Source: Nymphaea colorata
Lineage: Eukaryota > Streptophyta > Magnoliopsida > Nymphaeales > Nymphaeaceae
Reading direction: 5' to 3'
DNA: 64,000 nucleotides
NCBI RefSeq assembly: GCF_008831285.2
Contig: NC_045146.1
Location: 24,631,703-24,695,702 of the forward strand
Shown: piece after piece, positions 11,752-24,559 of the stretch
How positions within the stretch are numbered: position 1 is the stretch's first letter
Layout of the letters: each line of letters opens with the position of its first letter
Program-made: the position numbers and the translations under genes
Notes under the pieces: generated by a model
The model's input: only the letters and a program-made list of their open reading frames with translations
What the model was told of the DNA's origin: nothing
Database searches by the model: none

Positions 11752-13825
11752 AACGAACTTCGTTTATAGAGAGATCCCACAGGATCGAAGCTAAGATTCC
11801 CTCGGAGGCCAAAAAAAACAGGTGGTCGCGCTGATTGATTTTGCTTGCCGCTGGTTTTCTAGTTAGCGGGAGAAGGAGAGAACGAAGAGGAGACAGAGAA
11901 GGATGAATTGGTGAGCGGAAAAGTACCGCACACGTCCCGTATTTAAAGGAGACCGGCGGCTCCCTGTGATTGTGAGAAAAATAGTGTGCGCTTTTTAGAA
12001 ATAAGGATCAAGGAACTCATGTGTGAAGCCGCTTGGCACGGTCTTGGCCGTCCATCTCATTAATTGTTGGGGTCGGGGCTCCGTGTTCATAACGTGGATA
12101 AGGAAAAGGAGAAAAATTATTTCGAGGCAGATGTGAAGTGGCACTATACGATAGAAATGAGCTGTTGCTATTAAAAATGAATTCTTGTTATAAAAAAATG
12201 GAAAAAGTGGGCTTGAATTTGGAAGCCGTATTTTTTAGTAAAGCACCTCTTGATTCATGCAGCTGACTTTTTAGTGGTCAAAAGCTAATTTTTTAGACAG
12301 ATACACGTACTTAGACTAGAAGCCCTCCATAGTCGTGTAAAATTCACACGCAATTAGATGATAATTTTTCTGCGCGTTGAGATTTGGTAGATGGGAAATA
12401 AATTGCCTGCCAATCAGTTTCGAAGCTTCCAGACTTTCACTTTTTTTGTTGAACATATATTTTTTTTTAATGAGAAAACTTATAGCCAAGAACCCAACAA
12501 AGGGAGGAAACATGAAACATAATCAAATAGAAAAAAAAGAAAACCCAAACTCATGCACTGTATTGAAGAGCGAAATTGTTTCTCTGTCCCCTGATACCTT
12601 AAGAATAAGAAAATATATTAAACATTTTGGCTTTTGAAACCACCAGTTTTATCTTGCTTCTGCGAAATTCTGAACAAAAGCAAAATCTGTTTAAGCTTTT
12701 GATAGCAGAAGCCAAATATATGGCTCCTGAGCCTGACAAGAAGAGCCTGTGGCTCTCCTTAGATGCTCATCCAGTCAATCGTTCGCAAAGAGAAGAGACT
12801 TTAAGGAGTCGGCTTCGTGGGGTCACCCGTAGTTATCATCCATTAAGCAGTTAAAGCTCGATCTTCGTGGGCGTCACTCTCTGCGTAAGCGGAAACCATT
12901 TCTCAGAATTGAACGCGCGAAATCAAGGGCGTTTTGGTTTCGTTTCAGAGATTCAAGCTTGTTTTTTTTCCTTCAAAGAAGTTAATGAAAGAGCAACCGA
13001 ATGATGGAGAAATACAGAGCTGAGGATCACAATTTTAGTAGGTTTGAATTGAATTAGTTCTCCACCTAACTTTACAGTGCTTTTTCTTCGAGACCCATGT
13101 CTCGATTGTGAATGATCTTTTTAACTTTAAATGAGATGTACATCTTCAACTGTTGTTGGCTGTGCTGCATATTTGCAGTAAATCACAGGAATAATGGCAA
13201 TGACTCGTGAGTGAGGGGGCGAGGCGAGGGGCCATGGAGGGCTCCCATAATATTATCTATACAGCCAAGCTTGTCTTCCAAGAAAGGGAATAAGAGGCGG
13301 TGGGGAGAGAGAGGCGTCGACGCCATTAATATTGACAATTAATTGTCTTCACGATTCGTCAACTCAAACTGATTCAAGGCAGCTGCAATGTTTGTTTTAA
13401 AAAAAGGCAGAAAAGTGAGTCTCGGCCATTCCCCGTGAGCTGTCTCTCGTTTCCACTTGAACTGGAAGCCTTAGTAGCCCTAATAAATGAATGAGCTGTG
13501 CCTCATTGATTCCAGTTTAAATTTGGTAAATTATTTGTCTCGTAGAAGTTTGTATATTTCCGGAATAGTTGGTAAGTTCAGTCTATTATAATATTACCGC
13601 AATAGCTTGCATTGTAAGGATGATCTTCAATCATGGTATGTTTGTTTACTTGGGACTTCAAATTTAGGGTTGTTATTGCTCAAAGTGATTTTGAGATCTG
13701 AAATCCACTGTTTGTTTAAACAGTGAGTCTCAAAAGGTATGCATTTCCAATCAACTTCATATCTTGATATCTATCAACGGGTTTGGCCACCGGCAGTACT
13801 CAAAAGCTACGATGGATCATAGTCT

Positions 13826-13912
13826 TTAAGGGATACAGCGTAGCTAGTTCGTCAGATGGCTTATGAAGGCGTGTCCTCAGTTTGATTCCTGTGTATCCTT
13901 CTCTAAATTACA
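13826..13912 (+). repeat. SINE-like tRNA-derived head (copy 2)
   Basis: TTAAGGGATACAGCGTAGCT, followed by AGTTCGTCAGATGG, resembles a pol III A-box region. About 30 bases on, GTTTGATTCCTG resembles a B box. The head matches the inverted copy at 57618-57753 (AGGGTGTAGCGTAGCTGGTT, then AGACTGG). The downstream tail is weakly similar to the other copies. Confidence 0.55.
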
Positions 13913-16384
13913 CAAGAATGATCGAGCATTAGTTGTCCGATGGTGATGTTGTGTTTTTTGATGAACAAATCAGAAATACGAAGTGAATAGCAATTGTATA
14001 TGACACCAACAAATTAATTGGGTGGTCAATAGGGATTCGGGTACTTAAAGTACTCAATAATAATGTCTTTTCAACTTAGTTAACACTTGAGCAGGAATAA
14101 AATATGGGAGATGATGCCTTGTTGACGCACTTCTCGGCCGAGGGAATAATTCGTGTTCACATTGTTGTAGTTGTTGTAGCTGTAGCCCCACATGATTCAG
14201 ATCTCCTTCCTTAGTTTTAAATAATTGTTTCTTTGGAGGCATGCCCATAAATTAAAGCGAACGGAAATCTTTTGAGGGCTCTCTGCCAATAAAAGAACCT
14301 CGAAGTTCAAATTCATTACAGGCAACAAGCATGCACCCATCTTGTTGACCCGAAACAAATGCGAAATTTCAAGTGAGAAAGTTTAGTAAGCCAAGAAACA
14401 TCCGTGGGCTTTAGTGATCGGGAAATAGAGAGGGAACTAAGAGTTATGACATTATAATTAGATTGTGAGTTAGGTTCTATGTGTTTATTTAATAGAAAAT
14501 AACAGTTTTCTTTTATTGCAATTGAAAATGAAGAGCATTCAATTAAAATGTGAAACATGGCAGAATTAGTCCTGGAGTTTCGATCAAATGAGAAAGATGA
14601 CCATTCATTTACTTCGGAAGAATTGAAGAAAGAAACCAAACTTTATACGCTGTGGCAAAAAACAAATTAACTTGTTAGAGAGGCCTTCCATCAGCTGATC
14701 AGGTTCCAATAAAGCCATGTTCTTTTCACCTGTCAGATTAATTGACACTTAATTTTGGCTGCGTCGCTGGTGGCATAAGTAGGATCTAATGCTCATTCTC
14801 ACATGCAAGTTTTTATTTTTTATTTATTCTAAATCCAACAAAACTTTTTCCTCTCGATTTTCAAGGTCAAAGGGCTCTTCTGATGATTAAAGAATCAGAG
14901 AACGTCGTCCTTGAACTGATGCAGATGAATTATATATCTTTTATTATGGACTCGAATTTGGACCTGATCACACCTGCGAGCCTCGTATGCATTTGAAGAT
15001 AGTCTCGTATACTTAAAATTCATTACAAAAGATGTAAACGTGTATAACGAAAGGACTACCGTTGCCTACTGTCTAGTTCATAACTTTTTCCTGAACTGAC
15101 GAACTCAAGGAGATCTGGTGAGATTGAGAGTGATTTGCTTTTTATTTGGTCATTATGTATTTGAATCAAAGTAACATCTGACTTTACTTTAGAAATACAT
15201 AAACTTCGCATTTGTCTCCAATTTGCCAAATGATTTTGCAAATTTTTCACTTCTTCTGTAACTTTTTGTTACAAAGCAATAGAAACTGGATCAACTCTCA
15301 ACCCTGCCATTACACACGTCTGGTCTCTTTTTCCTTCTTTTTTTGAGAGAAACCTAGTGACGGAGCCAGAAAATTTGGCATGAGGGGCACTAATTATGAA
15401 ACTCATATTTTGAGCACACCTATATGTATAAAATGTTGGAGTATGGAGCTTGATCCATACTTGTAAGGGCATTTAATGTTTTTTTTTTGTCTTTGGCGAG
15501 TTTTGCCATAATCTCATGTTTATGAGGGGACTGTTTTGGCTTGTACTATGCAATTTTTTTTTATAGTGAAAACTGCTCTGTGTGGTGTGGTGGCCGTGGA
15601 TGTAGGAGAACATTGTATCCATTTTTGTACATTCTTTTTTTCTTTCTCTCTTTCTAAATCGATTTTCTTGGTGTGTTAAGAGAGTGTGAGAGAGCTGAGT
15701 TCCTAACATAAAACAACAAACATTGGGAGACACCTATGAAAATAAAGAAATTTGAAGGGGCAACTGCCCACACGTGATCCTGACAGGCTGCTACTGGACA
15801 GGCCGTTTATCTCAACTCTGCAACCCTCATTCAAACATGGCCGAAGATGTCATAAAGAAATGAAACAAGACAAGCAGCTTCTCGCATTCAAACACGGCAA
15901 AACATGTTACCATCTTTTTCTCTGAAATGGGTTTTATCCGTTTCGAGTGAAACGGGAAAACCCGACTCGTGGCCTGTGCAGTCGAGATAAGTGATATCTC
16001 ACGAAAAAGTATATACAAGAACGGCTACAGTCATATTATATCCAGCAGCTCAAGCTGTTGGATCATTTAAGCCTAATTAAAGCCTCAACAGAAAGAGATT
16101 CGGTCTAAAAATCTCTAGCCTCATAATCCAACTATTTATGTACTTGGGGAACTGAGTTCTGTCCAAATCATGTTTGTATCCCAAACTTAAGATGCAAATA
16201 TTTGACTGATTTTCAAACTTTTCACGTGATTTTCAAGAGTTTTAAGGTTGGGATATGAAGATAGAGATGAGAACAGGGTTGGACGGAAGAAGCTCCCCCA
16301 TGGACTCCTCACAAACCTCTCATTTTATGGGTGAACCCACACTTCATTTCCTTTCATTCTTAAAGTTTATAGTTACTTCGAGAT

Positions 16385-16543
16385 TTATTACGGTACACCT
16401 TTCAACTCAAGCGTCACACATGCTACCCGTTTGCAGTCTAAATAAATCCCATCCACAAGAATCAAACTAAGGATAGATCAACACTTGAATTGACTTGAGA
16501 CCAGCATAAATTAGTGAAAACCGACCAATTAAACCACACATGT
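16385..16543 (-). repeat. SINE-like repeat (copy 3)
   Basis: Read on the minus strand it has GTGTGGTTTAATTGGTCGG, then a B-box-like TTTGATTCTTGTGG, then GACTGCAAAC and GTGACGCTTGAGTTGAAAGG, TGTACCGTAATAA. The tail lines up base by base with that of the copy at 58635-58765. Confidence 0.62.
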
Positions 16544-16731
16544 CCTGTGAAAATACACAACATTCTCCCCCTCTCCTTTCTTATCCCCAAGTACAGAAGA
16601 TAAACAACTTCTCGCCTTCACAGTTACACAATAATGCAAAACAAAGTGAGAAAGAATATCTCCTTCATCTTTCTTGTGCGGGAAGCTTATACATTTAAAT
16701 ATCACAAACAAGGCCACTTTTTCTTTAATCT

Positions 16732-17764
16732 TCATCTTGTGGTTTCATCTTCTGGGCTTTCCACGTCGAAGCCACTGTCCACCCAAGCACGAAACCCTCC
16801 ACCGAGGCTTTTCACATTCTTGAAGCCCTGCGCCCATTCAATATTTCTCATTTCCACCCACATGGCAACTACCAATTAGTCCACCAGGCAATGATTTGGA
16901 AATCGTAAGCATCTAAATGTAATCGGAGAAACTTAAAGCAGTAAGTTGAAATATATTATATTACATTGAATCAATAAGCCGAAGTGCTCAAGAATTCCTT
17001 GTTCTCAAACAGGCCGATCTCCCATGTCTTTCTGACTTTAGTTTGAATTTCATTAATATTGTTTTAACATTGCATGCGGCTTGTTACGTCTATTAGCTTC
17101 TTGTTTCGAAATCGTTTACCAATTTAAAAGTACGTCTGTTTCTGATCAACTCTGAATTTCGCATGTTAATTTTCCTGCTTCAATTTGGCATCTATTATAT
17201 AAATATTACCTTGTTACAGTTGCAGAATGAACTTACCGCATTACGAAGATCGGCGGAAGCGCTCGATGATCTACCACCACCATTACAACTCTGGATCACG
17301 TAAAAATTGATTCAACAGCATTTTATCAATACAAACAAGAACAGGGAAGCTCGGAGTATTTGATTACACGATTTAAGAAAATTAATTTACCACAATAATA
17401 TGGCCGTCCTTACTGCAAACGCCTGAAACCTCTTCCAGAAACGTAGGGTTTTTCTCTCTGCCTGGAGAAGAAGTTCGAAAAGAATAGTTTAAAAATGAAA
17501 ATTAAATATATGGCATGCTTGCACTTTTATCTGGTTAGTAGTCACCGTAAATTTAGATACCTCTAGGGGTCAGGCATACGTAGGGAACATTAATGGCGTT
17601 CTTGACATGTCCCTTGCTAAATTCTTCCTTGGTCCTGAGACATCACCATCCATCAGGCAAAAAATTTCAGAAAGAAGCCACCAGTACTCCCTGGTTCATG
17701 GGTTCATAGCTGTATACGTAGTCGATTGCAATAAATTAGTCTGTGTGTGCGTGTGTATACATGT

Positions 17765-17820
<56 letters not shown>

Positions 17821-19102
17821 TGGTCTTGACTAAACGAAAGCTGCATTAGATTATAAAGACTGCTCATTATGAAATTTTTATATTACGTTCTTCGGCAAAA
17901 GTTATTGTGCTATATTTCAAACTAGACTAAGACTACTTACTATGACATTTTTAAATGTTCTTCTGCAAGAGTTATTACAGTACGGGATGCCGTATACTAT
18001 TATTTTCGTCAAAAATGACACTTGGTTTATCAACTAATTCTGCAGTATACGCAGGTTCTAGTTTATAAAGATTTGAAACTAACATCCAAAAAATTTCACA
18101 AGTATTTTACAAAAGAAAATCATATTTTAAAGAAAATGCATAGCTCAGGTCACAAATAGACCACGACGAACATGTCTACCATAATGGAAAGTGAATCAAA
18201 TAATTTTTAAATTTGTACAAGTTTCAGCTGCCACATTTCAGTATACCCATGACCCTTGTTTATGTTGTAAATCTTAGTTGCCACAAAATTCCGACTTCTT
18301 TTGCTTTCCCTATTCCATTTCTTATCCTGGTAACCGTGCCCTCGACATACTTCATTGATGTATAATTAAATGGAGGACAATCTATCCTTGGGTTGCCAAT
18401 CCATAAAAGCAATTGCAAAAAGAAAGACAGGGCTAAGATAACCAGAAATAATGATAAGAAGGGAAGTAGAGGAGCAACCTAACATCGAGGAAACTGTGCC
18501 CAGTAGCAAGTAGATCCTTTGCTGCGTAGACATTAACAGTTACGACTGCTTCATTGCTGAAAAAAACAAAAGAACTCAGAAGAAATGAACTCCATATTTG
18601 TCATAGAAAAAAAAGAAGATGAAGATTTTAGTGAGCAACAAGAAGAAGAGAACAACCTGACATCACGGAATCGGCGTCCACAAACCAGCTTGCTGGACAT
18701 CCACGATAAAAAGAAGTGTTAGAAAGAGAAAAGAATCAAACATGCGTTTCGCGCTTGCGCATGTGTGCGGTTTACTCGCTCTGTAAGTTCACCTTCCGGA
18801 GAAGAACTGCTTTGATTTAAATTCTTCTATCAGATAATGGAATGTTAAGAGCCATCAAACTGTGGAATAGAGATGAAGCTGAGATTTTGAACAAGGGAAG
18901 GAAATTAAACCATGCCTTATATCAGCCGATCCCGTTTCGGCGCTGCCGTTGACCTTGGCTGACGTTGCTTCTTTGCTGCACAACACAAGCACCATTTAGA
19001 AGAAGAAGAAGACGACGACGAATCAGAACAGGTGGGAGGTGAGAGGAAGGATGATAGAAAAGGAGAGGAGAGAGGAAGGTCTCACTGCTGCTCGGCGGCC
19101 AT
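16732..19102 (-). CDS. Single-domain rhodanese STR-B (thiosulfate sulfurtransferase, STR16/18-like)
   Basis: Eight exons: 19102-19086, 18975-18916, 18692-18657, 18556-18479, 17634-17561, 17461-17391, 17290-17237 and 16827-16732, giving 161 residues if all are used. The domain reads TVNVYAAKDLLATGHSFLDV, TKEEFSKGHVKNAINVPY, REKNPTFLEEVSGVCSKDG, the active-site loop SCNGGGRSSS and SLGGGFRAWVDSGF. Exon lengths 78, 74, 71, 54 and 96 bp are identical to STR-A, as is the 17-bp first exon (MAAEQ plus two bases). Two short exons before the domain (60 and 36 bp) again look like decayed copies of the 78-bp exon. The 60-bp exon ends at AAG|GCATGG, so it needs a rare GC donor; skipping it keeps the frame. 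The active loop keeps Cys but has Asn-Gly-Gly in place of the usual Gln-Ser-Gly. The core assignment is firm; the 5' exons are provisional. Confidence 0.86.
17766..17811 (+). repeat. (GA)n microsatellite
   Basis: An uninterrupted GA run of about 46 bases in an STR-B intron, just upstream (in gene sense) of the TKEEF exon. Confidence 0.95.
18657..18975 (-). repeat. Decayed duplicate exons in STR-B
   Basis: The 60-bp unit (18975-18916, starting KEATSAKVNGS) and the 36-bp unit (18692-18657, ending RRFRDV) share start phase, end phase and the AG|GTTGTTC-type donor context with the STR-A cassette exons. The first has a GC instead of a GT donor. Confidence 0.6.
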
Positions 19103-20980
19103 GGATTCTCGTTCAGAAAGTTAGGGGTGCTTCAGGGAATTTGTCCGCTACAGGGACAGAGAGAGGGAGAGAGATGACAGCTTTCTGTCATCCGAATCTC
19201 ATGTTTAAAAGGACGGCGGTAGCCAGCTCGTTGCACTTGTGGGGCCCACACATCAGGTCATCCGATATTGGCATTTCTACCGTCCATCTTACGATGAACC
19301 GAGGAGGATGCATCTATTCGTCAAAACGATATTACACAAGTTTCGTCATACGTCTAAAAACTATTTTTTTTGTAATTTTTAAACATATTTCAACGGTACG
19401 CAGACAAACGTAGTTTCAATACTTTTAGCGAATATTCTTCAAGCGGTCCACGATGTTCTCATAGGACTTTCTAACCATAGCACAAAATTTTTTGCTATTA
19501 TTTTATAGAAAAAGAGTCGACGAAGTCTGTGTCAGCCGATGTACGTGTATTGATATTTATAAAGCTGATTATTGTTGTGACGATTGATTTTGGCTTAGCC
19601 ATATGATAAATCAAACTGGGAAGCATGATCTTCAAATTATCTTTACATATTTTTTCAAATAGCTTTTAAATTAAGTAAAAGAATAAGCACCAACATGGAT
19701 GTACCCTAATTTTTGATAGGTTGATAAAACGATATGTAATTGTGTTCCATTAGTCCAAAGATCTTGGTTGTTTGCTGAGACAAGAATTGTGGAATTTAAA
19801 AATTAAAATTTTTAATTTTGAGAAAATGAAAATTGTGTTATAAGAATTTGAGTTTCAAAATTATAGGCTCAATTTTTAATCAAAATTTCACAATTATGAT
19901 TCTACCCTAAGGGGGTAGAATTATTATTTCGGAATGTTAAAACTTTTTCACCATATGCATGATGGTTTTAATTCATTAGCTCTAGAATTTTAATTCATAT
20001 TTTATCAAAACACGTCATTTTCAATTTTAGGATCAAAATTCCAAACTGTCAAACACAAAGGGAGAGTAGAACTAAAATTTTCTTCCAATTCCAATTCTAT
20101 TTGAGGTAGAATTTTGTTTTTAAAACTTTATTTCTCGAATCAAAATTCAGGCCATCAATTGACCCCAAAAGAAATTCTGAATAAAGAGAAATGGATCGAT
20201 CACTTAAACATAAGATATGATATAAAACTCAACGAGCGTGATGCCATGCGTCATTCAATCTGACTTCTTTAACTGTTGGCCCTTGAGGAACGCGAATCGT
20301 ACTTTTGTTCTTTCGTTTTTTGTTTTACCTTTTCGAAGTCAAATCGTTATTGACGAGTCGGGGATCGACTAATAATAAATCTGCTGTTGACATTTGCAAT
20401 CTCACGTTGGAATCATATTTTTGTTGCCTCAACTACGTAAGGTTTTCATCTTGTTTTGTCAGGCAAAGGAAATGAGTTGGTGTTCTTCAACATATGTCTG
20501 TTTTTTCCACTTTTCAGAATTGAAACCCTCGTTCTCATTAAATTATGGACGCCACTCATATCAAAACGATACTAACCACGATCACACATCAAAAGAAATA
20601 AAAAGTTTGAGGGTTGTAACTTGTAAGCATAGACATTAATCATCAACCATCTAATTGATGTGTTATAACTTGTATAAACTCATCGAACTTTTCTCGATTC
20701 TGTGAACTCTTTTGAAGGGATGATCCATCGGAGCAACTGAAGAAAGATGTTGATCCGAAGCAACTCCCCCTCTTGGATTGAATTCAAAATAGAGAAGCCA
20801 GTGCAGACAAGCTCCCCTCAACAAGAATTCGCTTCCTTTTAGCAAAATGACTTCAAAAGATGAAATTTCTATCATAAAATGGTTAGGGATTTCTCATTGA
20901 AAAGAAAGAAGAGAGAAATTTTACAGACATAGGAAGAGCACCATGCTTGAGTTTACATCAAAATTTTAATCGTTGAAATT
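19103..20980. other. Intergenic between STR-B and STR-C, with AT-rich repeat
   Basis: No gene recognised. From about 19790 to 20165 the sequence is dominated by repeated AATTTTAATT and AAAATT motifs in both orientations, as in an eroded AT-rich MITE, but I could not define ends. The bases next to 19103 are the likely STR-B promoter. Confidence 0.45.
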
Positions 20981-22072
20981 CTATTGCTGTACTTGCAGGT
21001 CAAGACCATTGTCTACCCAAGAAGCAAACCCTTTTCCTACGTTCTTCAGATTCTTGAAGCCCTGCAACAAAAGGGGAACAAAGACCAACCAACATTGTCA
21101 CTTTGAAAGCTCGATAACAGCAAATGGTTAAAACCACTGTCTTTGAAGAGATTGGAATCGCAGCAATTAACAGTACGTGGGTGCAAAATGAAGAAGCTGG
21201 CGGTCACAATAGCAAAAACATATAATTTGCATGATGAACTTACCGACTTGAGAAGATCATTGCACGCACGCGGTGATCTAACGCCATTTCGGCAGATCTT
21301 CAACACACAAAGATTTTCTTGTCAGATCTCCAAAATTGAAACTTTGTTCAAAAGGATACGATGTTGGAACATCCCAACATCCTACGGTAAGTTCTGTAAT
21401 AACAATGGTATAATCGGGAATAACTTGAAAAGGACAAAATTCTCAAAAGAGATGAAAGAAATTACCACAACAATAGGATCGTTCTTACTGAAAATCGCAG
21501 AAACCTCCTCTGTAAATCGAGGGTTCTTCTGTTTACCTGCAAAACAGGAAAACATAAGATAATATAAGAAAACCGGGAAGACTTTAACGGTTGGGCATCT
21601 CTGCAATTTTCCTCCTAGCAAAAAAGAAAAGGTTGATGATAGCTAGTACCTTGAGGGGTGAAGAACAGATAAGGAACATTTATGGCATCCTTCACGTGCC
21701 CCTTGGCAAACTCTTCCTTGGTCCTGGAACAGAGATCACCCACTCGAAATTGGGTCATTCCATATCAATCTCCTAACATAAATGTCAAAATTCTCAACAA
21801 AAGAGAGAGAGAGGGAGAGTAGAATTAAGGATGACGATGGAAGTTTAAAGAGCAGACCTAACATCAAGTAAGCGGTAACCAGAAGCAAGAAGATCCCTTG
21901 CAGCATGGACGTTGACAGTGACGATGGCATCTTTCCCGCCGGAGAGGAAGGGAACTGTCAGGGAGAGGGAGAAGAGGAAGGCGACCACCAGAGAAACCGT
22001 CAGAAAGAAAGAGAAGAAGAAGAAGGCAGCCCAGAAAATCCTCATGGACATAGCATTGTGGGAAATAGCCAT
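20981..22072 (-). CDS. Single-domain rhodanese STR-C with N-terminal membrane anchor
   Basis: Five exons: 22072-21858, 21723-21650, 21536-21466, 21297-21244 and 21061-20981, joined in phase, giving 164 residues. The rhodanese part reads TVNVHAARDLLASGYRLLDV, TKEEFAKGHVKDAINVPY, KQKNPRFTEEVSAIFSKND, the active-site loop ICRNGVRSP with the catalytic Cys and NVGKGFASWVDNGL. Internal exon lengths (74, 71, 54 bp) match STR-A and STR-B. Unlike those, the first exon is 215 bp and fuses the domain directly to a strongly hydrophobic stretch (about residues 11-42, IFWAAFFFFSFFLTVSLVVA then further hydrophobics). This should act as a signal anchor or membrane tether, so the protein likely sits in another compartment than STR-A and STR-B. 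The ATG at 22070-22072 is the first in frame. Sulfurtransferase activity is inferred from the family and the retained Cys. Confidence 0.88.
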
Positions 22073-22538
22073 GAGCGCGTGAAAAGATAGAGAAAAAGAT
22101 CAAGAGGGTGCCGGAACGGCGTTTGGCGCAGCCCAAAATCAAACAACCAAGAATTAAAAGTTTCTCTCCATCTCTCACCCAGCGTGCCACAGCTGAAGAA
22201 AGGAAAGATAGTCCAACCGCCCACTGGCAAGAATTCCAGTGAAATCCCCGTGCCTGGCCCCTCGTTTTCATGAAACGGTGCTACGAGAAAACCGAGAGAA
22301 GGGAGAGAGTTGGTCCTCTGGATGCAAAGCCTGTTGTTTTGAGCTCAGCTGTAGAACGCAATCGGCCAATCTATGTTGAATGAAACGATCCACAGAGTCT
22401 GGCAAACCATCTGCTGGAATAGGAATAGATATAATCCCTACCGCCCCGTTTTTCGACAGACGATTATCATTTCAACTATGTTCGTCTGACTTAGTAGGTA
22501 CCTTAGGTGTTAAGGCCAAATTCCTCTTTTTCACATTC

Positions 22539-23249
22539 ACGTTACGATTTGTTTGGATGGAGGGAAAAAGAATTTTTTTTAAAAAAAAGGAGAAAGTATA
22601 AATGACAATGGAACGAAAAGGAAGGAAAAAAAATAGAATTTATAATATTTTACAATAATATTTTTAATATTAAAAAATAATTATTTACAATAAAAACATT
22701 TTAAATTTGATTTTTTGATTCAATAAAAAAGTAACCACACTTACACTCAACATTTCCTTATATAGTAATAAATATAATAAAAATTTATATCAATCAAACA
22801 AAGCGCCATTTTCAAGTGCACTAATCAGATGACATAAAAATGAAAAAAACTTGATTTTGGTAAAGGGGCCGTTGTGAAATACCATCCAAGTCTCGAGCAG
22901 TGGCGAGAATGGATAAAGAGGCGAACCCGATGCCCATCGGAGTCTTGACCAACAGCAAAGAGGGAGAAAAAGAGTCACACAAGGTCGGTTGATGTCTCTT
23001 TTGTTTTGTGAGCGAGAGTATAAAAAGGAATATTCCCAATCCCTCTAATTTTGGAGGGATTGAATTTATATTAGAGCTCCTTTCATTTTCCTGTCTTTCG
23101 TTTCCCTTTATTTACAACCAAACAATTTTTTTGTTTTCCTTTCTTTTTTTTTTTAATTAATCAACCAAACAAATGATTGATTGGTCTTTCCTTTCTTTAC
23201 CCTCCAACCAATTCTTTTCCTTCCAACCAATTCCAACCAAACAGAACGT
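22539..23249. mobile_element. MITE-like element with imperfect terminal inverted repeats
   Basis: The left end reads ACGTTACGATTTGTTTGGAT then GGAGGGAAAAAGAATT. The right end, read on the opposite strand, gives ACGTTCTGTTTGGTTGGAAT, then further on GGAAGGAAAAGAATTGG. The interior is AT-rich and non-coding, about 711 bp in all. No clear target-site duplication was found, so the superfamily is left open. Confidence 0.55.
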
Positions 23250-23250
23250 A

Positions 23251-23310
23251 AAAGTTGAACTAAGTTCATTTCAAAAAAACAAAGTTGAACTAAGTTCATT
23301 TCAAAAAAAC
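23251..23310. repeat. Exact 30-bp tandem duplication
   Basis: The unit starting AAAGTTGAACTAAGTTCATT occurs twice with no difference (23251-23280 and 23281-23310), next to the right end of the MITE-like element. Confidence 0.95.
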
Positions 23311-24559
23311 TATGCACCAAGATGTACCATGGATTTAAGCTAACCCGATATATACAGAACGGGGAGAATTGAAATCTGCCGTTGCCATTGCCACATGTCA
23401 CTGGATGGCAACAACATTTGAAAATCATGGCTGAGAAAAACATAAACTGTAGCTAAAACCATCATAAAAATCGCTGTATCATACCGACAACATTCGGCAG
23501 TGGCAGATTTCAATTGCTCTATAAAATGGACCATTAATTAAAACACGTCTGTTTTTGACGTAATCGCGCTTGGCGGTAAGAGTTCATGGCTCAGGAGTTA
23601 TGCGCCTTGGTGGTGGTGTTCATGGCTCAGGAGTAATCGCATAAAACGTTTTCTGGTAGTATGGTCGATTGAAATATTCAATGTCACATGAAAAGCATTC
23701 GTTATGGAGTGTTCTAGAAGCTTTTTCCAGCATTATCACCCAGGCAGAAAAAGTAGCAGGGCATCCGTCCTCTGGTTGTGATGATCAGAGTTAAAAATGT
23801 TTTAAGAGACACACGGTGAGTAGATGAAAAAGCAACACAGTTCTCCCGAATAGTAAATCCGGTCTGGTCTTGGCCGTCCCTCCAAAATGGGCACTCAAAA
23901 ATGCAATTAGGTACACAGTGTGCCTTCTCTGCTGATCCCTACTTGCCATGGACAAAATGAGTATTTTAGCTCGATAGACCAAAAGAAAGAAAAAAGGAAC
24001 AAGCTGAGCTATTTGATAAGCATCTGGTGAACCAATTCAAAGTTCCCGTCAACCGCTCTGACAGAGGAAACCCTGTTGCCTTGGAGTCTTAGAATCGAAC
24101 GGTATTTCAACTTAAAGAAGTTTGAAGAAATTTGAAGACCCAATAGATATATCCTCACTGTTGATAAAGGTCTGGGTATGGGTACGACAATGCAGATATG
24201 TCCATTTTAAAAAATAAGGGGAGAGAGACGAACATACGAGAGGAAACATCCATTTAAACACAACAGTTCAATCTGGAAAACATCAATTATGCTTTAATAT
24301 GGTTTGATAAATCCCCACGTGACAAAGATTTACAATTGAAGAAAGATCTTACACTTTACTTGGAGAATGTCAGCACATAGCATAATAATATCTTTAATCT
24401 TCCCATCCTCCGATCCCCAGTTTGAGTGCTTCTAGTTACCTTACTGCACCACTAGAAAATCATGTACTGCAACAGCAAGCTTAGAAGCTCTTGTGCACGG
24501 CTGAGCTGGGCTTGATCACACCATGTCCGGGTTCAAATTGTGAAAACAATGAATACTCA

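Larger units (their letters stand above)
11752..16731. other. Intergenic between STR-A and STR-B
   Basis: Five kilobases with no recognised gene. The first few hundred bases are the likely STR-A promoter. Two SINE-like copies lie at 13826-13912 and 16385-16543. Near 15340-15470 there is a CCTAGTGACGGAGCCAG stretch of the kind seen in plant dispersed repeats, which I could not assign. The rest is AT-rich sequence without visible structure. Confidence 0.5.
22073..24559. other. Intergenic between STR-C and CYP21-1
   Basis: Holds the likely STR-C promoter, a MITE-like element (22539-23249), an exact 30-bp tandem duplication and the 3' flank of CYP21-1. No coding gene recognised. Confidence 0.5.
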
